The translations under genes and the position numbers were made by a program. Below, piece by piece: positions 35,270-46,663 of a stretch of DNA of 64,000 nucleotides. The notes below the pieces were generated by a model that was not told the origin of the DNA, searched no databases, and worked only from the letters and a program-made list of their open reading frames with translations. The stretch is from contig CP075493.1 of the NCBI GenBank assembly GCA_021613535.1, positions 15,190,001 to 15,254,000 of the forward strand. Direction: 5' to 3'. The DNA comes from Adineta vaga (Eukaryota; Rotifera). Each line of letters starts with the position of its first letter. Positions within the stretch are counted from its first letter, which is position 1.

Positions 35270-36579
35270 ATGCAAAGGAAAATGTCTAACAATAGTAATG
35301 AAACTGTAGATTACGAAGATGTTCGTTTCTTTACATTAGAAACTCCGTTTAGTAGAGCTTTAAACTTCAGTATGTTAATCACTTGTTTAATTCCTGCAAT
35401 GATCTGTAGTCTGGTAATCTTTTATTATTTTATTCGATTAAGAAATCTACGGGAAAAGCAACAACATCATGTGTAAGTAAAACTTTTAATTATTTTATTC
35501 GATTAAGAAATCTACGGGAAAAGCAACAACATCATGTGTAAGTAAAACTTTTAATTATTTTCTTATATTTAAATAAATATAAGTTGTGTAAGATATTAAA
35601 TGATTTAAACATGTTAAATATGAAAGATGTAATCAAATAAATATATTGAAAAGAAAATATCCTTTTATCTAATTTCAACGATAATTAATTATTTTATGGT
35701 ATGCTATTTCTTAAAATGAATTAAAATAAGTAATCTATACTTTCGATATGTGACAATATTAGAAAAATATTATCTTGAAATAATCTAAGTGAAATTTGTA
35801 GGAATTAATAATATTTATATGTTCAAAAGAATAAATTTTGTTTTAGTGTAATTTTTTTATTGATTATCAATTTCATTATTATGACAACTGAATTACCAAT
35901 GACTCTTATACATCTTCATTATGGTCAACTTATTCCAGCGTCTTATTCTCTTTGTATTTACTGGATATTTTTTTGTAATTCTCTTTTTTCAGTGAGTTTT
36001 TGGATAATGACAGCTGCATCAATCCAACGATATATTCTTATCTTTCATCGAAATCTTATGAATACACATTTTAAACATTACGCTCCTTTTATTTTATTAC
36101 CTGGACTTGTTTTTATATGGTATATCGTTCTTGTTCTATTTTATCCATGTGAACAACAGTTTGATTACACTCAAGGTTGGTGTGGGGGTGCATGTTATAT
36201 ATATATAGGAATAATTGGCACTGTTGATTGGATTATAAATTCATTTATACCTATTATAATCGTAGTTATTTTTAACATTCTTCTTATTATACGAGTAGTT
36301 TATCAAAAATATAAGATGCAACGTGCTCATACTTGGCGCACTACTCGCAAACTGACAATTCAACTTTTGTCAATTTCTTTTCTTTATCTGTCAATTTATT
36401 TGCCTACAATAATCTTTGCATTGATTCGACTTTGGATTGATCCATTCTTTCTTTTTGTTTTTACTTCAGTCTACTTTCTTTATTTTGGTTACTATCCAAC
36501 ACTGTTTATGCCATTTTTATGTTTAATTAGTTTAAAAGAAATTAGAACAGAGGTAAAGAAATTATGCTTTTGTACATAA
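35270..36579 (+). CDS. Rhodopsin-like 7TM receptor (intact)
   Basis: Two exons, 35270-35472 and 35847-36579, separated by a 374-nt intron; the joined 936 nt give 311 residues. ATG 35270 (or 35282, with A at -3) follows a GTG-only extension. TM1 is FSMLITCLIPAMICSLVIFY. TM2 begins at the exon junction (VVIFLLIINFIIM). TM3 ends in ASIQRYILIFHRN (Q-R-Y at the DRY site). TM5 is FIPIIIVVIFNILLIIRVVY, TM6 TIQLLSISFLYLSIYLP, and TM7 lies before CLISLKEIR. The C-terminus ends with two cysteines (CFC), possibly lipidated. It is a class A-like GPCR with unknown ligand, related in layout to the damaged gene at 10.1 kb. Confidence 0.83.
35423..35552 (+). repeat. 65-bp tandem duplication spanning an exon-intron junction
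   Basis: Two adjacent copies, about 35423-35487 and 35488-35552, each containing CGATTAAGAAATCTACGGG and the donor CATGT/GTAAGTAAAAC. Only the first donor (35473) keeps the GPCR frame open; use of the second would read through a stop. Confidence 0.85.
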
Positions 36580-36627
36580 TATCATCAAAAATTTATTTTA
36601 AATAAACATAATAATTAGAAATCATTT

Positions 36628-37507
36628 TTATAGTTCGTATTTCTCTTTATTCAAGACACTGATTGCAGATCGAAGTGATTTCATATGTTTCAAAAATTGT
36701 GTACATTGTTCATGTACAGTTTCATTGTCACGATGACAGATATCTAAGCAAAACTGAATTGTCTTTAGTTTTGGCAGCCAATTTGGATCGGATGCACACT
36801 TATACCAGACGGATAGATGATTCGCTAAAGTTGACGGTCCTCGAAATCGTAGAACTTCTACATGAGGTGGGAAAAAGGCAGATAGTTCTATTAAATAATT
36901 TTTCTCAGACAAACTACTCAGAATTAGTTCGAGAGATTTGAGTGAATGACATTGAGTCATAGTGCTTTACCAAAGCAGTCTTCTTCGTATTGATGAGTAA
37001 AATCACAACCATTAGTACTCTGGATTTTTAATTCAATGAGATTATTCATCAGAGATGTTTCTTCTTGAAATTGGATAAAATGATCACAAGCATCATTCTC
37101 AATAATAGTTAGTTGTTCTAGTTTACTTGGCTTGTCCCGACTTGCCAAATTGAAGGTCAAACTACAGCAATAATCAAGTTTTAAAGAAGTAATGGTGTAT
37201 AAATGAGCTGTATTGATAGATTCACCACATGCACTTCCAATGATTAGTGATTGTAAAGGCCACGATGAACCAATTTGGTCTAATGGTATTATATTGCAAG
37301 TTTCATCGTATCCACTATGCATTTCGAGATGAGAAATATTCTTCAGATCTTGCTTAAATTATTGAGAAAATTTGACTGTTGTGTGTCAGTAGTTGGACTT
37401 AGATCGATGATGAGTGCATGGCGAAGATGAGATGGATACGATGTGTTTACTTCTGTAGCAGTAGTAGTTGGTCCGTTGTTGAGAGATATAGTTGTTGTGG
37501 TTAGCAT
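36628..37507 (-). CDS. LRR-like protein of F-box/LRR type, two frameshifts
   Basis: Minus-strand reading from ATG 37507 (MLTTTTISLNNGP...HLRHALIIDLSPTT...LNNLSK), shifting frame near 37355 into QDLKNISHLEMHSGYDET, on to SSWPLQSLIIG and TSLKLDYCCSL, and shifting again near 36960 into TQCHSLKSLELILSSLSE, with the stop at 36628. Repeated L-x2-L-x-L segments indicate an irregular LRR solenoid as in F-box/LRR proteins; no F-box is visible. Both shifts fit 1-nt deletions. Upstream an acceptor-like CATCTAACAG lies just before the exon, so a 5' exon may exist. Function is unknown. Confidence 0.5.
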
Positions 37508-37697
37508 TCTACATATCCAAGAAGAAGTAATGAACTGTTAGATGAATCCTACTTATTGATAACTTCGAATTTACTTGTTTTGTTAAAGGCTGTTTTATAC
37601 TATGTAATAAAAAACAATAATAATGACGAAAGAATAGTCGTGAATCACTATCAAACATGATGATGTAAGTATTTTTTTATCTTTTCACATTCTAAAG

Positions 37698-37967
37698 TCA
37701 ATAGTTATTCAATATCGAAGAACGCAAATGATCGCACATGCATTTTACTTTTATTTTGTAAACTAAAAATTCAGCGTGAAGTGAATCTCGAGGTATGGAC
37801 ACATGAGAGTGTTGCGGATATTCATGTAAGTGTGTAAATAAAGGATAACTGCGTCCACATGCTTCATCCTCGCCCACAGCCTCAAGATTATCATCAGTAG
37901 GTAAAACGATGGAGATCCAGAATAAAAATAATGATAAAAAAAAACTGTAAGAGAAAAAGTTAATCAT
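37698..37967 (-). other. Small ORF with signal-like N-terminus, doubtful
   Basis: From the internal ATG near 37967 the frame reads MINFFSYSFFLSLFLFWISI and then about 65 polar residues. It directly follows the 3' end of the next gene. The same stretch contains a good acceptor (TTTTTCTCTTACAG), so it could instead be a 3' UTR or an alternative last exon of that gene. The sequence also includes a lone right arm of the hairpin family (GCCCACAGCCTCAAGAT, about 37874-37890). Confidence 0.25.
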
Positions 37968-37986
37968 TGAATAGAGATACTGTCTA

Positions 37987-39912
37987 TCACAATTCTGTAA
38001 TTTTTTCACGTTTTTTAAGTATATTTTCTTCAAATAAGGTATAAGTGCCAATCATCTTGGTGTATTCTTCAGTTATCTGCATTAGTTCAAGAACAATTCG
38101 ATCTCTTCGTCTAATGTGGATGTGAACACTAACAATTTTTGAAACATTCGACACACGCACAGCAATTAATGCAAGTTTTTCCTTACATATTTTGGAGGAT
38201 TTTTGTTGTTTTTCCAATGCCTTTCGATATTGCGTCAATAAAATATTTATATTTTCTCGTAAAATTTCAACATGTTCCAATTCTGCTTCGTATTGTGTTG
38301 CATCGTGAAACTTTTGGAAACTATCCACAGCGAATTTCGCTACTAGACTGAGAGCACCTAATGCGCCGGCGGCAGTCACGACAGGAACAATAGCAGCAGC
38401 TGACGTGATCGAAACAATGGCGATTCCGGACTTGACGGCAATGGATCCAAGCATGACAGAAGTGCTGGTAGCACCAAATACTTTTGCAACGTCACTAATC
38501 ATTGAACTGAACTTCTTACCCTTGATCTCTTCCTGCAAATCACTGATTACTTGTTTCATGGAATAGGGTTGATCATTACCAACTATTCGAAGAATTCCTT
38601 CTACTCTCAGTGTTACATTAAGTAGTTTGTCATCTAACTCTATATGGACTTTGCTATGAGATTCAATGGTAGGACTAATCTCTAGTAACCGGTTTTGTAG
38701 AACGACTTTCCTCATCAATTGTGTTTCCTCTCGTAATATGGGTAATATTCGCCGTTGAGCATGCATTAGTGTTACAAGATGCTCATGCATTTCTATGTAC
38801 GTTTGTAAAGTTTCATTCAAAGCAACTAAGAGATCGTTTGCTTGTTGTCGTCGCCTTGCTTTAATTGCTTTCGCTTCAATCCGTTTGTATGCTTGTTTGA
38901 GTGCAAGTGGTATGTCTTCGCTCACGGAATATAGTTCTGCCAGCTCTTGACTTGGCGATCGTATTGCAATATGGAGATTTTCGACGAGTTCAGTCATGTT
39001 TGCTTGAAAATTTTCATCCACATGCAAAGCTGCATATATCTGAAGTTCTTTGATTACAGGTATTTGATCAATTAACATAGACTCAAATTGATCTCTGTCA
39101 TTACTTAATGATTTTAATGTAGTAGTAGCATCAACATACCAACATTGTCGGTGCGATGGAGTAAAGGAGATTTGAGATAAATAGTGGAATAGTACAAAAG
39201 GAACGAGTCCACAGATGATAACAAAGCAGAGTATCTTAATCACACCTGTATCCGAGTTATTATCCTCGTGCCGTGAATTCGTAGAGAATAAGTGAAATAA
39301 TGAAACAATCCAAGACCGAAATGTTGAACCCATCTGCTCCCGTATTCGTGGCCGTATCCACGAAATTAATAAATATCCAAGGAGCATTATAGAAGACCAA
39401 ATTATCCAAGGATTCCAGCTATCATAATAAAAGATTTCATTATCATCGAGCATAATATTGAGTGGAACATCGGTGACCAGGAAACTGAGCTTCAAATTTG
39501 TTGCTAGTTCAAACCAATGTTGAAGGCTTTCCTCCACCAATGAATAATCGCCTGAATCCAAATCGTCTAGAATCGCACCACCACTTTCTAGACCTTTCAT
39601 CAAAATGTTTGAGAATTCCCAACAAGTTTCTGATTGTTTCATAACTAGAGTATGGTATTGTTGTGCGTTTTTTTTCATATTCGCTACTCGAATCTTTAAT
39701 TTTTTATCATTTGGACATTTAGTATGCGCATCTTCCATAAGATTTTTGAACTGTTTTGCTGTGACGAGTGACGTTTTATCCACGTAGGAACAGATTTTAC
39801 GAATACTATTCTGAAATCTAGTAATATTTTCCTCGAATATTGAAATACCAATAGTATTTTTCTCGGCCTGTACGAAGGACGAAAGAATTGCATAATTGCT
39901 AACCGACAGCAT
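37987..39912 (-). CDS. Coiled-coil membrane protein with Gly/Ala-rich hydrophobic hairpin
   Basis: One exon, 641 residues from ATG 39912. I do not recognise the family. Layout: a weakly hydrophobic N-terminus; a helical ectodomain-like stretch; two membrane helices (PWIIWSSIMLLGYLLISWI near residue 170 and ILCFVIICGLVPFVLFHYL near 230); long amphipathic helices (residues about 260-450); a 60-residue Gly/Ala/Val-rich hydrophobic segment (GIAIVSITSAAAIVPVVTAA, GALGALSLVAKFAV); and a final coiled coil. The helix bundle with a hydrophobic hairpin resembles the general design of alpha-helical pore-forming or ApoL-like proteins, but this is shape similarity only. An upstream exon is possible, because hydrophobic codons continue for some distance 5' of the ATG. 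Confidence 0.6.
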   Translation of the reverse strand: MLSVSNYAILSSFVQAEKNTIGISIFEENITRFQNSIRKICSYVDKTSLVTAKQFKNLMEDAHTKCPNDKKLKIRVANMKKNAQQYHTLVMKQSETCWEFSNILMKGLESGGAILDDLDSGDYSLVEESLQHWFELATNLKLSFLVTDVPLNIMLDDNEIFYYDSWNPWIIWSSIMLLGYLLISWIRPRIREQMGSTFRSWIVSLFHLFSTNSRHEDNNSDTGVIKILCFVIICGLVPFVLFHYLSQISFTPSHRQCWYVDATTTLKSLSNDRDQFESMLIDQIPVIKELQIYAALHVDENFQANMTELVENLHIAIRSPSQELAELYSVSEDIPLALKQAYKRIEAKAIKARRRQQANDLLVALNETLQTYIEMHEHLVTLMHAQRRILPILREETQLMRKVVLQNRLLEISPTIESHSKVHIELDDKLLNVTLRVEGILRIVGNDQPYSMKQVISDLQEEIKGKKFSSMISDVAKVFGATSTSVMLGSIAVKSGIAIVSITSAAAIVPVVTAAGALGALSLVAKFAVDSFQKFHDATQYEAELEHVEILRENINILLTQYRKALEKQQKSSKICKEKLALIAVRVSNVSKIVSVHIHIRRRDRIVLELMQITEEYTKMIGTYTLFEENILKKREKITEL

Positions 39913-40675
39913 TAAGATGAAGATGTAAAAGCCATATTGATGAACACTTTACCTTAGTAATGCGTAATAAGTATACTTACATGGGACTACAATGATTGCA
40001 AGTATAATGTTACGAAACAATACGCAAATATATTTGTAATTGTATTTATACTGATATAGCCGAACAGCTATTGAATATCTCTAGACAATATTATGGCGAT
40101 AAATCATTTTCTCACACTCTGACATAAACATCGCTGGGATTTCTTCCAGGTTTTAAGCAGTTATTTGCATGAGATATATCCAATCAACCTTTGACAACAA
40201 CAATAGAATGTTAGTGTACGTGTCATTGACGAAGGGAAAAAAACCTTCAAACAAAGAAGTAAAAGAAAGCAAAAGAGCAATTGTGACTTCATAAAATATA
40301 CCTCTTATCGTATTACCAGTAGAGAAGAAGAAGAGAACTATCAATATCTTATGAGTGAAACGAAAAGTATAGATTTGATTGTATTGAATACGAGATATTT
40401 ACATACACACTATGAAAATAGTTCGTACTTTTATTTTTTTCTTATTACAAAAAGAAATGTGTATTGTCATCTTGAATTCCACTCATTACGACTACTACAT
40501 CGAAATTAAAATTGAAATAATTTCGAGTACCATTGATTCAGAATCATCAAACTTTTTAGAGATTGGGTACTTTTGTTTTCTACCGAATGAAAAAGATAAT
40601 TATCTTCACCTTATCTCAAGGTATATATCTATACCACTGCTATTCTTTAGAGAAAGACAAATATATTTTGAAGTG
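39913..40675. promoter_or_regulatory. Divergent intergenic region
   Basis: Spacer between the minus-strand membrane protein and the plus-strand beta-mannosidase. The latter's frame is open upstream of its chosen ATG (from 40412), but that extension lacks a signal peptide and is probably non-coding. Confidence 0.4.
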
Positions 40676-42540
40676 ATGTATAAAAAATTGTTTTATATAT
40701 GTTTCATCGTTCTTTTTTTCTGCGATTCAATCAATTCCGTTGTTGTTGTCCCATTAACAGGCGATGATTGGACAATACACAATAATGGCTCCTATTCTGT
40801 TCAAGGTCAAATACCTGGTACTATTCATACAATTCTTCTTGCTGCAAATCAAATTACTGAACCCTATTGGGGTTATGATGATGTTAATCTACGCTATTTA
40901 ATTTACACTTCATGGACATTTAAAAAACGATTTTTCTTAACAGATGATTTTCTCATATTGACACAATTCACACTTCATTTTGATCAGATTGATGCAATTG
41001 CTAAGATAACATTAAATAGATGTTTTATCGGTCAAACAAATAATATGTTTCTCGGCTACACATTTAATGTGATGAAAAGTTGTTTACAATCGAATAATGA
41101 ACTTCAAATTGATTTTGAATCACCAGTGATGTATGCATTAAATCAAGCTCGTGCATATCATGATGATGTACCACCTGATTGTCCACCTGACATTCAATAT
41201 GGTGAATGTCATGTACAATTTATTCGAAAAGAACCTTGCTCATTCAGTTGGGATTGGGCTCCAGCATTTGCTCCAATTGGTATTACTGGTAATCTTTATC
41301 TACAAGGTACAAATAATTCCACCAAATTCATTCTACTCGAAAGTATTAACATTGCATCTTATCAAACATCGATCAATAAATGGCAAGTTGATGTTTTGCT
41401 AAGTAGTACCAATGATCCATTTTTAAGTCAACTGAAATTTGTATTAGAAAATACTTCATTTATATTTGAAACAAATATTACATTTAATCATAACATATCA
41501 ATTTCCTTCTTGATTCCTAATGATATCATTGAACTTTGGTGGCCAAATGGATATGGTAATCAGATTTTGTATAATTTATCTGTTTATAATCAAGAACAAC
41601 GAGTTGGATCACGTTCGATCGGTTTTCGAACAATTGAACTTGCTCAACATGATTATGGACCGAATATAAATGGAACATCGTTCTATTTTATTATTAATAA
41701 TCGTTCAATCTTTATCAAAGGAAGTAATTGGATACCACCAGATGCATTTCAAGAACGTGTAACGGATGAAAGACTTGAACGTTTACTTTATTCAGCAAAA
41801 CTAGCCAATATAAATATGCTACGAATTTGGGGTGGTGGAATCTATGAACGTGATTCATTCTACGAAATGGCGGATCGTTTTGGTATTATGCTATGGCATG
41901 ATTTCATGTTTGCCTGTAGTTTGTAAGTATAGAGTCATATCAATTCATATGTTTTATATTCGTCTATATTGTTAGATATCCAGTTGATGACGAATTTCTA
42001 GTGAATGTTCATGATGAAGTTATTTATCAAGTAAAACGTCTTCAATCACATTCTTCGATTGTTTTATGGTCAGGAAATAATGAAAATGAACAAGCAGTTG
42101 CACTCAATTGGTATCGTTTATCACCAGAAAAAATACCGAAAGCAAAAGACTAATATCGAAAATTATATGTTGATACAATTATGGATGCTGTGAAGAAAGT
42201 TGATAAAGGTAATAATCGACCATTTATAACATCATCACCAACGAATGGATTAGAATCAATCAAAGAAAATTATATTGCCACGAATCCTCAAGATCCACTC
42301 TATGGTAAGTATATCAATTTGAAAGTATTATTAATTGAGAATGAATTGTATAGGTGATGTTCATTTTTATGGTTTTAATAATGATACTTGGAATCCGGCA
42401 ACATATCCTATCACGCGTTTTTTATCCGAAACAGGTATGAATTCATTGCCAAGTCTTGGTTTCGATCACCATTCTATACCACGTTTTTTTGCTAATACAT
42501 TTCGTTCTTCTTGCTTCTGTCCCGTTCCATTTGCAACATA
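40676..42540 (+). pseudogene. MANBA: Lysosomal beta-mannosidase (GH2), premature stop and truncated 3' end
   Basis: Exons 40676-41922, 41976-42304 and 42354 onward; introns 53 and 49 nt. ATG 40676 starts a signal peptide (MYKKLFYICFIVLFFCDSIN). Family signatures are strong: GQIPGTIHTILL, FSWDWAPAFAPIG, ELWWPNGYGNQ, FIKGSNWIPPDAF, LRIWGGGIYE, the acid/base region [10 protein letters not shown] and the nucleophile region RFLSETGMNS. The enzyme trims beta-linked mannose from N-glycan fragments in lysosomes. Exon 2 contains an in-frame TAA (42151-42153, in KAKD-stop-YRKLYVD). After HHSIPRFFANTFRS (about 42500) homology ceases and an unrelated minus-strand ORF begins, so roughly the last third is missing. 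It is therefore almost certainly non-functional. Confidence 0.88.
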
Positions 42541-43049
42541 ACCAGTATATCGTTTAGTTTCTCATTTTGCATAACAATTTGCTGTTCCATTTCATGTTTT
42601 AATTCAATAACAGATATGTTATCTAAACCCAACTTTACCGGTAGGTTCTTACTTGTGTTTTTTTGTATTGTTCCATTATATGGTTTTGTACCAACGTATT
42701 TAACTAGCCACGGACCCACGCACTTCTTCGTTAACTTGATAAGTTTTGTTTTTTCCAGTACTTTGACATGACTCGAGTTAGCATAATTATTAATCATAAA
42801 ATTAAATTTGTTTTCTACATTTTTAATTTTGCTGTTGTGATTTACTATTGTGTTGATCAAGCCCTGATTTTTGTTCTCATTCAACAGTTGTTCTTCATCT
42901 TGTTGTGTGTTGACTCTCTCTCTATGCCGTGCAGCAGCTGATGCTGTCTACAAGGTTCGATCAAGGCCCGACTTCATTGTTACGAATTCTACTGGTATTG
43001 ATTGAACAATTAGCAAGATAATATATAATACAATTAAGTGAAAAATCAT
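42492..43049 (-). other. Coiled-coil ORF with signal-like N-terminus, interrupted by TAG
   Basis: On the minus strand ATG 43049 gives MIFHLIVLYIILLIVQSIPV, then a TAG at 42948-42950, after which the same frame continues TASAAARHRERVNTQQDEEQ and a Lys/Asn-rich coiled coil to a stop at 42492 inside the broken mannosidase exon. I do not recognise it. It may be a gene that invaded or fused at this breakpoint, or part of a mobile element. No reverse transcriptase or transposase motif is visible. Confidence 0.35.
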
Positions 43050-43133
43050 CGAGAGAGAGAGAGAGATGTAATTCGAATCGAATGAATAATGTAAACAGGA
43101 CTGTAATGAATATCTAGCTGTCGTACTATCCAC

Positions 43134-44063
43134 CGTGGACGATTTTATCTCGTTCTGTTAAACGTATAAATATCGTAAAGAAGACCTAGTAGTACGAGGG
43201 TCGAATCAGATATGATTCTAACCAATAGGAAATATTACAAAGTCGTCATGTTGAAATAGTGAATAGGAATAAAATTTATCACATAAATACAAGATTGCAA
43301 GAATCGTTAATGACTTTTCGCGATTAGAACAAAGGGATGGTTTATATAGACTTCGAGTTTTGTTCGACAATTTTGATCACTTTCAAGTTCTGATACTGAA
43401 ATAATTAAAGTATTTTATCCATAAGACATTTTCTTGCAAGACATATTGTTTCGTAACAGATCATGGTCTTACCTAATAGCAATTTAAATATGAAAACCTT
43501 ATTGTCGATGGAATTTTTATTAAGAATTCATCATTTTCAATACAACTTTGCAGCCAATTTACAAACCATAATCTGTAATTGATATTGATATTCAGAGAAA
43601 TATCTCACGACAAACTTTACTACAAAACATAGTTTGCACTTGCCAATCGAAATTATCATGTATTTTTTAACTTTTATTCTCTCTTCTCTGATGCATATCC
43701 TTTCCGCATAATTTGCTTGAATTTATTGTCAGGTTCATTGTGATCGATATTCTATCTGTCATTATATCGTTGTACAACTGCTTCGCTTTGGCATATATAT
43801 CTGACTATTGAAAGTAATGACGGACTACTCTAACCGCACCAACTATAAGATGTCAAAATAATGCTAGACGACTGCTTTATTCTCGCTTCGATATCCATTT
43901 TCTATATATACCTCATGTATTGAATTCGAAGTCAGCAAAACATTGATTTTATTGTATGACTTACATTCACCAATAGTTTTTATATAAAACACTATTTCAT
44001 AATACATCTGACTTTCAATTATCGTAGCAAGCCTAAAGGATCAACTGTCATTGTCACATTATA
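43134..44063. other. Intergenic, no gene seen
   Basis: AT-rich spacer; no hairpin copy, coding frame or remaining mannosidase exon could be found. A short (GA)n run lies just before it at about 43050-43067. Confidence 0.5.
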
Positions 44064-45163
44064 ATGGCTACCACATTGAGTATGCTAATAACATTAACAA
44101 CAAATTGTCTGTTGAAACAAACGATTTCAGAACATTCAGTTGTTCAGCAACTTGCCAATACAATGAATGCTCATACACTACGAGTAATTTGTTCTTTTCA
44201 AGGTCGACAGAGTAAATATTTCTTTTTTGTTAAAACATAAATTCTACTTTAATCACTCTGTCATATAGATCTTACGATTTGCTCTCACATACTGCTGATC
44301 ATTGATAATAATGGTTACGAATCAAATCTAATTATGCTTATTTTTATTTTGACAATCGTAGTATATTTGTGTTATGGAAAATAAACACTTAATTATATTC
44401 GTATGATAATCTACATGTTCTTGCTTGTCTGGCTTTTGGCTCGTTATTGTAACTATAATAATAATAATTGCTGTTATCAAATAGATATATTCACTGTTTA
44501 TTTTCTTGTTTGGCAATTTATGTATGTTATGTGTAAATGGGAATGTTATGAACTTTCATGGCCTCTTTTAATATTTCAACAAGCATCAAGTTGTATATCT
44601 TCTTCACTAACAGTATTTTTCTTGTATGATATTCTCTATCGCTACGTACCATTTCAACTTAAAATCATTTTTGTATGGTCATTATCATTATATGACATGT
44701 AAGTGAAATCTTTGAAAAGTATATCAAACAATAAAAAGAAACGAATCTATTGTAATTTTCTAGCGTTGCCTGTCTTTACATTCATGGACGTCTTCAAAAG
44801 CTATTTAAACGCTATAAATCAACAGGTGAAATACCCTATGATACCTACGTCACATACGATGTCGAAGATGGAAAAGATAATGACGATTCTCAACAATCTA
44901 TAGGTTTGGGTGATTTCTGTATTTACAATCTTATGATTTTATGCATTATCAATCTAATTCCATCGACAACAATACAGATATTCATAGGGTTTGGATGTAT
45001 AGCTTGTATACAAGTTGGTTATTGTATTACGATTCTTCTTAAAAAGGTATGGAAACTAGATATGGGTCCTGCTTTACCATGTTCTGTTGTTAGTTTTTCT
45101 ATATATAGCTTAATTATTGATTTTATCATGAACTATCATACATCACATAATTGTAACAATTAA
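44064..45163 (+). CDS. Divergent presenilin-like aspartyl protease, missing one helix, in-frame stop
   Basis: Exons 44064-44211, 44269-44698 and 44764-45163 with 57- and 65-nt introns; joined length 978 nt in one frame. Presenilin signatures: TM1 (SNLIMLIFILTIVVYLCYG); a TM2-like helix (MFLLVWLLARYCNY); DIFTVYFLVWQF...W...PLLIFQQAS, aligning to the human segment with ITVALLIWNF and PLRLQQA; the first catalytic Asp in SLYD (about 44696); the second in GLGDF (44912-44914); and the PALP motif. Presenilin is the gamma-secretase catalytic subunit and cuts membrane proteins such as Notch. Oddities: an in-frame TAA at 44382-44384 after TM1, no TM3 (about 30 residues missing between RYCNY and YQIDIF), and a cytosolic loop between the aspartates of only about 45 residues. 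Probably a decaying paralogue. Confidence 0.75.
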
Positions 45164-46020
45164 TGAATATAGCTAAATAAAAACACTCCTTAATTTAGGA
45201 ACATCTATTGTATTGTAAAGACTTAGATTGATTTCGAAAATCAGTAAATAATTAAGACAACTAATCAATATTTTTGGTAATCATTCAATTAGAGAAATAT
45301 ATAGTATAATAATACGAAACATTTCATATAGTGAGTAATCCATTAATAAAATGAAATATCCCCCATTAAATCGCTTCACAATCAAAATATACGCACTAAT
45401 ATATCATATATTCTCAACTAGAGAAAACAATCGTACTAATAATATTCATATCCAACCAAATTCTTATATTAAATGTTATTCAAGTTACATACAAACACAT
45501 ATCACAAAAGCGAAAAAAAGATCAACTATATGCATAGTTATAAAATGCAAATTGACAAAAAAATCATCAAACTAATCATAATAATTGAGATTTCTTTAAC
45601 AAATTCTTCACTAAACAAATATTATCATTCATAAGAGTAGTCGTTCCATTTTCATCATCATCATTTAAATCATTATTAACAAAAGAATATTTCGTCCATT
45701 GAATTAACATAGATAAAACATGAAATCTATTTGCATATCTTAATGTCAAATGTGGAGAAAAACATCGTGTTCGGTAATGATTTGTCAATGATCCAACAAT
45801 TAACCCATCAGATTTCCATTCATTCTTTTATGTCATCATGATAATAACAATCTGATGTAAATATAAATTCTCATTTCATAATTTGAACTAAAATTATATT
45901 TATTATTTTTCATTATGGTAATTCATTTTTCAATAAATGAGAAAAACAAAGAAATGTTCACCCATCAATTTCTTTTCTTTTCTTGTAATGGACCATTTAC
46001 ACCCTTCATCAATTCTTCTA
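45164..46020. other. Intergenic; possible minus-strand gene fragment
   Basis: Mostly non-coding. A minus-strand stretch from about 45830 to 45576 reads GLIVGSLTNHYRTRCFSPHL then LRYANRFHVLSMLIQWTKYS and ends with a TAA-type stop. It is protein-like but has no clear start or family; it may be a remnant exon. Confidence 0.3.
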
Positions 46021-46094
46021 TTGAGGGGTATGGGTGGTAGTGGGTGTGGGTGTTGGATAGCTGAAATATATACACCCACACCCACACCCTCAAG
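46021..46094. repeat. Telomere-like inverted-repeat hairpin (long member)
   Basis: Left arm TTGAGGGGTATGGGTGG then TGGGTGTGGGTGT; loop TGGATAGCTGAAATATAT; right arm ACACCCACACCCACACCCTC ending AAG. The inner part is perfect (TGTGGG) repeat and its complement. Confidence 0.85.
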
Positions 46095-46663
46095 AACTTA
46101 TTAACTTTTTACTCCATTTGTTAGATAAGCTTTGAAAAAAAAGAAGCCTCATAGTACCTGCCGTTTTCGAAGCTCTTTCAAACAAAAAAAAGTCTGTATA
46201 TTTAATGAAGGCTTACAAAGAAATCCTGCAGACAAAATGAGCAATTTTTGGATCCCTGTTTGGTTCATATCTTCGTCAAATAACGTCATATCGAGCTGAA
46301 AATTTTATCGCATTCTCCTCACTCTTAAATAACAAATGCATATCGAAGAAAAATTACGATAGAACAATAAATCTTATAAACTCGATTTTTTATTGTTTCA
46401 TTTTAATTGAAACTTAATTCATTATGGCAATTATTTAAATGATTATGTACTTTCTATGTGTTAGTACACAAGTAATTTTTATATCATATTATGATATATG
46501 GAAGATATACAGCCATTTTCATTTACTGCTGAAAGTGCATAAGTGTATTATAAAAAAATTACCTTAGATAAGAGTAATGTGAAAATACACCTACAAAATA
46601 ACCAAACATTAGTCATACTATATAAAAAAAAACTTACTATGTGTGTCTAGAGAATCTATAACG

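Noticed and set aside
27736-44384. Stop-codon reassignment to explain in-frame TGA (27736), TAA (42151, 44382) and TAG (42948)
   Set aside because: TAA and TGA end intact genes in the same window and the in-frame stops are single events in genes that also have other damage.
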